A stretch of DNA of 37,425 nt from contig CACZFB010000018.1 in assembly GCA_902780305.1 (NCBI GenBank), positions 1 through 37,425 of the forward strand, in the 5' to 3' direction. Positions 15,745 through 21,679 of this stretch are shown here, one piece after another (position 1 is the first letter of the stretch; the number at the start of each line of letters is the position of its first letter). A program made the position numbers and the translations under genes. Below the pieces are notes generated by a model. It did no database searches, was not told the DNA's origin, and saw only the letters and a program-made list of their open reading frames with translations. Origin of the DNA: an uncultured Coriobacteriaceae bacterium. Lineage in GTDB: Bacteria > Actinomycetota > Coriobacteriia > Coriobacteriales > Atopobiaceae.

Positions 15745-16143
15745 TTAGTTGAGCGGCTCGAGCTCGCGGTAAAGCGGGTCTCCGTCGCCCACGAATTGGA
15801 GCTTGACCAATACGTGCGCTCGCTCAACGCTCGCGCCTTCTCGCTACGAACGTGCCAGAAGGCACGTTCGCTTAACGCTCGAAGCATCCCGCCACCACTG
15901 GGGCGACTCGACGCCGGAGGCGCAGAGCATGTCCAGGAGCTTGGCCCTCGCAATCCGGGGCAACTGCTCGAAGTCCTCGCGCATGGCATCGAGCACCGCC
16001 TTGCTCGTGGCCATCATGTCGTTGCAGATCTCCTTCTTCTCGTCCAGGCTGTAGCTCTCCGGCGAGTAGATGCAGAGATCCGCCCGGAAGTAAGCTATGT
16101 CCTTGGCCTGGTTGAGTTCGGTCATCTTCGCTTCGTTGATCAT
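15745..16143 (-). pseudogene. Small conserved protein of unknown function, split by the palindromic repeat
   Basis: The ATG at 16143 has GAGGAG nine bases upstream. The N-terminal part reads MINEAKMTELNQAKDIAYF, then YSLDEKKEICNDMMATSKAV and ARAKLLDMLCASGVE up to QWWRD at about 15887. The repeat copy B then intervenes and gives an in-frame stop at 15844-15846. Beyond it, in the original frame, the C-terminus is recognisable as KLQFVGDGDPLYRELEPLN with TAA at 15745-15747. The intact ancestor was thus about 100 residues, helical and acidic. Today it would give a 99-residue protein whose last 12 residues come from the repeat. I do not recognise a named family. Confidence 0.6.
15791..15884 (+). 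repeat. Palindromic repeat element, copy B (core 15807-15884)
   Basis: This is the partner of 11421-11514. The central stem is GAACGTGCC/GGCACGTTC at 15848-15856 and 15861-15869. Compared with copy A, the second stem pair is changed on both sides (G-C in A, A-T in B), so pairing is kept. The left 16 bases overlap codons of the host gene, so the true element may be only the 78-base core. Confidence 0.75.
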
Positions 16144-16573
16144 CTCTCTAATCTCCTCTCAGTGCCCAGCGTCGGGAATGGTGGCGCTGGGGTGGTACGA
16201 ATTCCGGTACGAATAATCCCGAAAGGAGTGCTTTCTTTCGAAGCAAAGTGGTGCGCCGATTTCTCGGACACACCACTTCTGACCTGCGATTTCGTTGTGT
16301 TTCGGGGCGGAATGCGGAAAAGTGTTTTCTTGAGATTTTATTCCCACTCAATCTGAAATGCGTGGCTTCGATAGCTCGTGGCGGCTCGGGAAGCCCTCTC
16401 GTATCCCTTGCCTCCACAGTGGCTCTGGCTGCCCTCCCTGCGGACGTCAAAGCGACGTCACGGGCACCCTCTCCGCACCCGTGACGTCGCCTCACTTCGA
16501 GTCGGGCGACGTCATGACGTCACTTGACTGTGTTTGCGCTGGTAGTAATGCCAGATTGATTAATCGCATCATC
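16144..16573. other. Gene-free stretch with a cluster of GACGTC sites and a 13-bp inverted repeat
   Basis: No convincing gene was found over 430 bases. Five GACGTC hexamers lie within 79 bases (16443, 16454, 16483, 16508, 16516). Two of them are in a perfect 13-bp inverted repeat (GCGACGTCACGGG at 16452-16464 with CCCGTGACGTCGC at 16478-16490). The last two are a direct repeat, GACGTCAT-GACGTCAC. It could be an operator array or a hairpin; the first half (16190-16340) shows nothing I can name. Confidence 0.5.
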
Positions 16574-16647
16574 CTAGAGTTCGTGGTGGAGCGGACATAT
16601 GTCGGCATAGGCACCATCTGACATGTGGAAGCCACCCGGAATAGTTC
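16574..16647 (-). pseudogene. C-terminal remnant of a second GNAT acetyltransferase
   Basis: Read on the minus strand, the last 24 codons are GTIPGGFHMSDGAYADIC followed by PLHHEL and TAG. They match the end of the GNAT at 12292 (GTIPGGFRMPDGSYADIC, then PYYHEL). The DNA also starts alike at both 3' ends (CTAGAGTTCGTGGT). Upstream homology stops at about 16647, so the rest of the gene is lost. Confidence 0.75.
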
Positions 16648-16691
16648 CTGCCTTACGAGGCAGAGGATATCGTGCTAGAACCCTCGCATGC

Positions 16692-16783
16692 TGCTGGTCA
16701 AATCCTCCGCAATTTGCTGGTCTGTTCAATCGCATTTTGCTGGTTGATATCTTCGCATCCTGCGGTTCATGTGATACATTTGT
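16692..16783 (+). repeat. Four 23-bp tandem units upstream of the AAA_14 ATPase
   Basis: TGCTGGT recurs at 16692, 16715 and 16738, exactly 23 bases apart, and TGCGGTT at 16761 is a weaker fourth unit. Each of the first three units also carries a TCCGCA/TCGCA block about 15-20 bases in (consensus TGCTGGTC...TC.TCGCATTT). The units run into the likely promoter and are spaced at about two helical turns, as for cooperative binding on one DNA face. Confidence 0.65.
16752..16780 (+). promoter_or_regulatory. Candidate promoter of the AAA_14 ATPase
   Basis: TTCGCA (-35, 16752-16757) and TACATT (-10, 16775-16780) are 17 bases apart. This leaves a leader of about 27 bases before the GGAAGGAG ribosome site region. 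Both boxes match consensus only four of six. They are overlapped by the third and fourth 23-bp units, which suggests repression. Confidence 0.4.
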
Positions 16784-16813
16784 CTTCGAAAGGGCAAAGG
16801 GAAGGAGACACGC

Positions 16814-18091
16814 ATGGTGCCAGAGCTCGCGACCGCGAACTACCGGCCAAGAATTGCAGATGGGCTGCTTAAGGGCAAGCTCGCCAGCGCCGGGGCCGTG
16901 GAGATCCGCGGGCCGAAGTGGTGCGGAAAGACCGAGACGGCACTCCAGCTCGCGTCGAGCGCGGTGATGATGCAGGACCCCGACGAGGCAGAGAACAACC
17001 TGCTCCTGGCGCGGACCAAGCCATCGGTCCTCCTGAGAGGCGCCCGGCCAAGGCTTATCGACGAGTGGCAGGACGCGCCGCAGCTCTGGGACGCCGTGCG
17101 CTACGCCGTTGACCGCGAGCGGGAGGCGGGATCCTACATCCTCACCGGGTCGGCCACCCCCTACGCCAGCCCGAGGCACACCGGCGCCGGCCGCATCGCT
17201 TCGCTGGACATGCTTCCCATGTCGCTCTACGAGTCCGGCGACTCCACCGGCGAGGTCTCGCTGCGCTCCCTCTTCGAAGGGGGAGATCCCGACGGCCACT
17301 CCCCCGCGGACGTAGAGACCCTCGCCCAGCTCACCTGCCGTGGGGGCTGGCCATGGGCGGTCGTCAGTGCGGGTGCCGACGCGCGCCTCGAGACGGCCTA
17401 CAACCTCGTCGACACAATCTGCCACCGCGACATCTCCAGAGTGGACGGCGTGACGCGCAGCCCCCAGCACGCGCGCGTTATCATGCAGGAGTACGCGCGC
17501 GTCTCGTCCACGCAGGCCAAGCACGCGAGCATTCGGCGCGACCTCGCCTCACGCGGGACCGAGCTGTCGCGCGACACGGTCGACTCCTACATCGCGAAGC
17601 TGCGCGATCTGTACGTCATACAAGACCTGCCCGCATGGACACCGTCACTGCGTGCCAGGTCGCGCATCACGAGGACGCCCACCCGGCACTACTGCGACCC
17701 ATCGCTCGCGGTCGCGGCCCTAGGCACGTCCCCCGACCCGCTTCTGAGGGACATGGCGACGTTCGGCCTGCTCTTCGAGAGCCTCTGCATCCGCGACCTG
17801 CGCGCGTACGCATCGGCGCTGAACGGCGGCGTGCTCCACTACCACGACGAGAGTGGCCTCGAGGCAGACGCGGTCGTGGAGATCCGCGGCGGCGCCTACG
17901 CGCTCTTCGAGGTCAAGATGGGAACATGGGAGATAGACGACGGCGCCGCAAGCCTCCTCAAGCTGGCACACAAGGTGGACAAGTCAGTCATGGGAGCCCC
18001 CGCATTCTGCGCCGTCATCACCCCAGGCGGGTACGCCTACCGCCGAGAGGACGGGGTCCTTGTGGTGCCCGTCACCTGCCTGGCCCCATGA
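16814..18091 (+). CDS. ATP-binding protein, AAA_14 with C-terminal DUF4143
   Basis: 425 residues, the usual length. The ATG at 16814 follows GGAAGGAG. The N-terminal P-loop is EIRGPKWCGKTETALQLA (residues about 30-47, G-P-K-W-C-G-K-T) and the Walker B/partner motif is RLIDEWQDAPQLWDAVR (about 79-95). The sensor-like SYILTGSATP follows near 112. The C-terminal DUF4143 has a PD-(D/E)xK-like core: ESGLEADAVVEI near 352-363 and YALFEVKMG near 368-376. These ATPases are common, often multi-copy, and of unknown function; links to mobile DNA or toxin-antitoxin-like roles have been proposed. The gene stands alone, with tandem repeats in front and an IS remnant behind. Confidence 0.9.
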   Translation: MVPELATANYRPRIADGLLKGKLASAGAVEIRGPKWCGKTETALQLASSAVMMQDPDEAENNLLLARTKPSVLLRGARPRLIDEWQDAPQLWDAVRYAVDREREAGSYILTGSATPYASPRHTGAGRIASLDMLPMSLYESGDSTGEVSLRSLFEGGDPDGHSPADVETLAQLTCRGGWPWAVVSAGADARLETAYNLVDTICHRDISRVDGVTRSPQHARVIMQEYARVSSTQAKHASIRRDLASRGTELSRDTVDSYIAKLRDLYVIQDLPAWTPSLRARSRITRTPTRHYCDPSLAVAALGTSPDPLLRDMATFGLLFESLCIRDLRAYASALNGGVLHYHDESGLEADAVVEIRGGAYALFEVKMGTWEIDDGAASLLKLAHKVDKSVMGAPAFCAVITPGGYAYRREDGVLVVPVTCLAP

Positions 18092-18169
18092 CGCTCAGCT
18101 TTCCATGCCATACCCCGTAGCCAGTACGCAAGTCCCTGGGGGTAACACAAGGCGCCCCGGACTGAACCG

Positions 18170-18202
18170 CCTCCCATTTCTTGTACAACGAGAAATGGGA
18201 GG
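18170..18202 (+). promoter_or_regulatory. Hairpin sequestering the transposase ribosome site
   Basis: CCTCCCATTTCT (18170-18181) pairs perfectly with AGAAATGGGAGG (18191-18202). The right arm contains the GGGAGG ribosome site for the ATG at 18209. In a read-through transcript the site would be hidden; a transcript starting inside the hairpin would expose it. This kind of protection is known for IS10 and IS50. Confidence 0.6.
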
Positions 18203-18208
18203 TTTTCT

Positions 18209-18985
18209 ATGGCGTTAGACATGAGGGTCAAATACGATGTTGCCCTGAGAAGGAAGGCGGCCGATCTCTTCGCCGGGGGGCTGGGCTACAGGGCCGTGTC
18301 GTCCGAGCTCGGAGTGCCGAAGAGAACGGCAAAGGGGTGGCAGCGCAAGTTCCGCGCCACCGGGACGGAGGGGGTTGCTCGACGTGGGCGGGTCGCAGTC
18401 TGGCTACAGCTTCGAGACGAGGGTGGCCACAGCGAGGTCGGTGGTAGACGAGGGGCTGACGAGGTCCGAGGCGATGGCGCGCTTCGGGATCAGGTCCGAG
18501 TCCCCGATCGCGAGGTGGGTCAAGGCGTACCGCGAGGGAGGCGCAGAGGCGCTCAGACCGAAGCCGAAGGGAAGGCCGAGGGGGTCGGGGTCCAGGCCCA
18601 GGGAGCTCACGCGCGAGCAGGAGCTCGAGCGCAAGGTCGCGAGGCTCGAGGCGGAGGTGGCCTACCAAAAAAACGATAGCCCTGAAGGCGGAGAAGCGCT
18701 CTCGAACCGTGAGAGGGCCGCGGCCGTGAGCGAGCTTTCAGGGCAGCACCCACTCTCCGATCTGCTTGATGCCGCGGGCCTCCCCAGGTCGAGCTACTAC
18801 TACTCGATCGCGCACCCCAAGGCCCCGACCAGGCCGGAGCTCTGGGACAAGGCGGCCGAGATCTTCTCGCGCACGGCGAACGGGTGCGGGCACAGGCAGA
18901 TAGCCATGTGCCTGCGCGCCGAGGAGGGCATCACGATAGCGGACAAGACCGTGCTCAGGATGATGCACGGAAAGAAAGGCTTTAG
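18209..18985 (+). pseudogene. IS3-family transposase OrfA/OrfB, frameshifted and truncated
   Basis: OrfA starts at 18209 with a helix-turn-helix (RKAADLFAGGLGYRAVSSEL, then VPKRTAKGWQRKF). The frame is lost in the G-run at about 18369-18374 and OrfA continues one frame over with a second helix-turn-helix (GLTRSEAMARFGI) and the leucine-zipper-like ERKVARLEAEVAY. An A7 run at 18667-18673 (AAAAAAAC) is the expected -1 slippage site between OrfA and OrfB, and the OrfA tail KKTIALKAEKRSRT is in a third frame. OrfB begins in the HTH_21 region (LDAAGLPRSSYYYS, GCGHRQIAMCLRAEEGITIA) and ends after RMMHGKKGF, before any catalytic DDE residue. It is a non-functional remnant. Confidence 0.85.
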
Positions 18986-19049
18986 ACCCTCTAACGCAAA
19001 TACGTCGTCTTGCGTTGGGCCAACAGGCACACGAGTCCCCAAGGAGCAC

Positions 19050-19084
19050 CAAAAAGGCGCCCCGGAACCACGTCCGGAGCGCCT
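19050..19084 (-). terminator. Rho-independent terminator of guaA
   Basis: On the minus strand AGGCGCTCCGGA pairs with TCCGGGGCGCCT (one mismatch), followed by TTTTTGG. It lies 28 bases after the guaA stop. The 13-mer AAGGCGCCCCGGA of this hairpin (19054-19066) also occurs at 18149-18161, on the far side of the IS remnant. Confidence 0.8.
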
Positions 19085-19111
19085 GGAGAATCGAACAATT
19101 ATGTAGCGGTC

Positions 19112-20095
19112 CTACTCCCACTCAACCGTGGCAATGGGCTTGGGCGAAAGCTCGTAGCACACGCGGCAAATGCCAGGAACCTCGTCCAGGATTCGGGCCG
19201 TCATCCTCTTGAGCAACGCCCAGTCGAGCTCGGGCACCTCCGCCGTCATAACGTCCACGGTGTTAATGCAGCGTATGATGCAGGGCCACTCGTAGGCACG
19301 CACGCCTTCGCGAACACCCGTCGCGCGGTAGTCGGGCACCACGCAGAAGTATTGCCAGATGTCGAGTCCGGCGTTGTCGATCTCCTCTCGCACGATGGCG
19401 TCGGCCTCGCGCAGCGCCTCCAGGCGATCACGGGTAATGGCGCCGGTGCACCGCACGCCCAGGCCAGGGCCAGGGAACGGCTGGCGATCCACCATGTTGT
19501 CCGGCAGTCCGAGCTCGCGGCCAACCACACGCACCTCGTCCTTAAACAGCAGCTTTACCGGCTCGACAAGCTCCCAGTTGAGCTCCTCGGGAAGTCCGCC
19601 AACATTGTGATGCGCCTTGACGCCCGCCTCGGACTCCAGGATGTCGGGATATATGGTGCCCTGGCCCAAGAAGCCGATGCCGTCCAGCTTCGCGGCCTCC
19701 TCGTCGAAGACCTTGATGAACTCCTCGCCAATAACGTGGCGCTTAGCCTCGGGATCGGCCACGCCCGCCAGCTTGTCGAGGAAGCGGTCCACGGCATCCA
19801 CGTAGATAAGCTCGGCGCCCATTTGGTTCTGGAATACGTCAATTACCTGCTCAGACTCACCCTTGCGCATGAGGCCATGGTTTACGTGCACGCAGACAAG
19901 CTGCTTGCCTATGGCCTTTATGAGCAGAGCCGCGACCACGCTGGAATCCACGCCGCCCGACAGGGCAAGCAGCACCTTTCCGTCTCCCACCTGAGCGCGC
20001 ATGGCCTCGACGGCCTCGTCGATAAAGTCCTTGGCCAACTCAGGGGTGTTGATGCGCGCCATGTCCTCGGGGCGCTTGTTTGAGGTAAAGTCCAT
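19112..20095 (-). CDS. guaA: GMP synthase, stand-alone ATP-pyrophosphatase subunit
   Basis: 327 residues from the ATG at 20095, with AAGGAGAAGG upstream. It converts XMP to GMP with ATP. The PP-loop LSGGVDSSV is at residues 45-53. The XMP-binding and dimerisation part is complete: QGTIYPDI, HHNVGGLPEE, DRQPFPGPGLGVRCTGAI, and the end SPKPIATVEWE. The usual bacterial GuaA is about 510-525 residues with an N-terminal class I glutaminase domain; that whole domain is absent, and nothing upstream in the window encodes it. The enzyme would need ammonia or a separate GATase partner, as in the split archaeal enzyme. The gene is monocistronic with its own terminator. Confidence 0.93.
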   Translation of the reverse strand: MDFTSNKRPEDMARINTPELAKDFIDEAVEAMRAQVGDGKVLLALSGGVDSSVVAALLIKAIGKQLVCVHVNHGLMRKGESEQVIDVFQNQMGAELIYVDAVDRFLDKLAGVADPEAKRHVIGEEFIKVFDEEAAKLDGIGFLGQGTIYPDILESEAGVKAHHNVGGLPEELNWELVEPVKLLFKDEVRVVGRELGLPDNMVDRQPFPGPGLGVRCTGAITRDRLEALREADAIVREEIDNAGLDIWQYFCVVPDYRATGVREGVRAYEWPCIIRCINTVDVMTAEVPELDWALLKRMTARILDEVPGICRVCYELSPKPIATVEWE

Positions 20096-20200
20096 AACCT
20101 TCTCCTTAGTCCGCTCGGATTGCGACTAGGCTACCAGAAACCCTCGCGGCCGATGGCACGATTCTCGCGCTGTTAACACCAAGCCACGAGTAGAACAGAG

Positions 20201-20284
20201 GCGGTGTCCGTTTGGGGAGAGGTGCCATTGGGACATCAGCTGCGCCTGATGCCCCAATGGCACCTCTTCCCAAACGGACACCGC
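20201..20284. repeat. 84-bp intergenic hairpin with a 39-bp near-perfect stem
   Basis: GCGGTGTCCGTTTGGG (20201-20216) returns as CCCAAACGGACACCGC at 20269-20284. The inner arm GAGAGGTGCCATTGGG pairs with CCCAATGGCACCTCTT. Only two of 39 pairs are imperfect, and the loop is about five bases. There is no T-run on either side. It sits between the convergence-free ends of the pilus operon and the guaA start, and may be a repeat element or a roadblock-type terminator. Confidence 0.8.
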
Positions 20285-20303
20285 CGCCCGCACCGCCTTC
20301 CGG

Positions 20304-20834
20304 TCATTGACATAGCAGCATCGTGGCACCGCACACCTTAAGCTCGTCCCCAATCGACATGTGCGCGCTGCCACTAATGGTCTTGTCGTGCAACTTTGCC
20401 AGATTGGTCGCACCCTGGTCGGTAACGATCGCGCCCTCACCCTCGGGCTCAATGCGTACGTGCCGGCGGGAGACCGCGTTGGCATGCAACCTAATGTCGC
20501 ACGAGCTGCCCCTGCCCACGAGCAGACCTTGCGGTGGAAGCGGCACGCTCACGTCAAGAGCCGCAGTGGACACATGCAGGTGCAGCGGAGCAACGGAGCT
20601 TTCTGCCTCCTCTATGGCCAGCCCTTCGTACGCATCCTCGGGCACCGGCCCGTCGTCCCAGTCGCACGGCATGTGCGACACATCACCTTCCTCGTCATCC
20701 CCAAATCGATACAGGCAGTCGTAGCACACGTTCATGTCGCCAAACATCCCCGCCCCGCACCGTGGGCAAACCTTCGTCCCATAGGAGGGAATCACGAGCA
20801 TGGTGCCCTCCCCATCACGCATGGTCTTATACAC
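20304..20834 (-). CDS. Zinc-ribbon and FHA domain protein at the end of the pilus operon
   Basis: 176 residues from a GTG at 20834 that overlaps the stop of the previous gene by eight bases; ATG codons 5 and 12 are alternatives. The N-terminus has a four-cysteine zinc ribbon (CPRCGAGMFGDMNVCYDC, residues about 23-40). An acidic linker follows, then an FHA domain (about 95-170): LLVGRGSSCDIRL, AVSRRHVRI and VTDQGATN, with the R, S and N residues that bind phosphothreonine. It would read Ser/Thr-kinase phosphorylation, perhaps controlling the pilus. No kinase is in the window. It is the last gene of the operon. Confidence 0.82.
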   Translation of the reverse strand: MYKTMRDGEGTMLVIPSYGTKVCPRCGAGMFGDMNVCYDCLYRFGDDEEGDVSHMPCDWDDGPVPEDAYEGLAIEEAESSVAPLHLHVSTAALDVSVPLPPQGLLVGRGSSCDIRLHANAVSRRHVRIEPEGEGAIVTDQGATNLAKLHDKTISGSAHMSIGDELKVCGATMLLCQ

Positions 20835-21207
20835 AATACCCCTCCATCCCCTTGCAATCCGCGTTGGAGACGTTTGCCAAACTCACCCACGACCCCTCCT
20901 GCGGCCAAGGCCCCTCGTCGGCTGGACGTTCGAGTGCCACCCATGCACCTGGGGCGCTCACGATCCTTCCAGGCGCCACGTTGCGCCGTGAGACGAGGAT
21001 CTTGCCCATCCTGGAGACGAGTGCGACGTCTATGGGATAGCGCATGCCAAACGTGTGGACCGACGGGCAGCCTACAAGCGCCACGTTCCTCCCCCTGGCA
21101 CGTGGGCCCAGCAACCCGCGCATGCGCGCTCCCCACCCGCTCAATACTTCGAACGCCAGCGTCACTCTTGTGTCGACCATGCGACACAGCATCGTAATGC
21201 GCATCAC
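20827..21207 (-). CDS. DUF192 family protein
   Basis: 126 residues starting GTG at 21207 or ATG at 21204, overlapping the stop of the TadE-like gene before it. The DUF192 signature is present: ARMRGLLGPRARG (residues about 27-39), CPSVHTFGMRYPIDVALVSR (about 47-66), NVAPGRIVSAPGAW and ALERPADE. The family is small, all-beta, and of unknown function. It recurs near pilus and secretion genes in Actinobacteria, as I remember. It has no signal peptide here, although many homologues do. It is coupled to the FHA gene that follows. Confidence 0.85.
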   Translation of the reverse strand: MMRITMLCRMVDTRVTLAFEVLSGWGARMRGLLGPRARGRNVALVGCPSVHTFGMRYPIDVALVSRMGKILVSRRNVAPGRIVSAPGAWVALERPADEGPWPQEGSWVSLANVSNADCKGMEGYCV

Positions 21208-21677
21208 ATCACCACCCCAGACCTGTATCTGTCAACTACCAGGCTCCGCTCGTGCCAGAGCGTAAACGGCACTTTTGCGGAGATTCCCGCTATGAGTATC
21301 GACGATGGCCACGGCGTGTACGCAAGCCTGCATCGATAGCGTATGAGTGAGGGCACTAGGCTGAGCCGTTCGCCCGATTCCGCCGAAACCTCCTCGGCAC
21401 TCACCTCTACCCGGCAGACATCTCCCGCGGGCAGGGATTCTTCGATGGATCGCTGAACTTCACTCACCCCCACCAGCTGGGCGTCCCGACCGGAAGGAGC
21501 GGTTCCATGCGCGACCACCGCATCGAGCGCGACGCGGTCAAACTCGGCACACAGCACGCAGAACCGGGAAAGGTTGAACACGACGAGCGACACCACGATC
21601 ATCACAGGCGCGAGGGCAGCGAGTTCCACGGCCATCTGGCCTGACTCACCCACCATACGAGCGGTAATCTTTCGCAT
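21204..21677 (-). CDS. TadE-like pseudopilin
   Basis: 157 residues. A class III prepilin-like N-terminus (GESGQMAVELAALAPVMIV) with Glu five residues after the likely cleavage Gly leads into one membrane span, followed by an extracytoplasmic beta-rich part (about 60-150). This is the layout of TadE/TadF minor pilins. The start codon is two bases after the stop of the large Tad protein (21680), and its end overlaps the DUF192 gene. It would be processed by a TadV-type peptidase, which is not in the window. Confidence 0.75.
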   Translation of the reverse strand: MRKITARMVGESGQMAVELAALAPVMIVVSLVVFNLSRFCVLCAEFDRVALDAVVAHGTAPSGRDAQLVGVSEVQRSIEESLPAGDVCRVEVSAEEVSAESGERLSLVPSLIRYRCRLAYTPWPSSILIAGISAKVPFTLWHERSLVVDRYRSGVVM

Positions 21678-21679
21678 CG

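Larger units (their letters stand above)
18164..18985 (+). mobile_element. Truncated IS3-family (IS150-like) insertion sequence
   Basis: The left end lies near 18164, where the probable terminal sequence TGAACCGCCTCCCATTTC begins just after the GCGCCCCGG block. The body runs to about 18985, where the OrfB similarity stops after MHGKKGF. The DDE integrase core and the right end are missing, so the element cannot move by itself. No target duplication can be defined. Confidence 0.8.

Noticed and set aside
16144..16500. Short open frames on both strands in the gene-free region
   Set aside because: None has a ribosome site, a recognisable domain or sensible composition.
16692..16783. A CRISPR array
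   Set aside because: The units are only 23 bases, direct, with no unique spacers between them and no cas genes.
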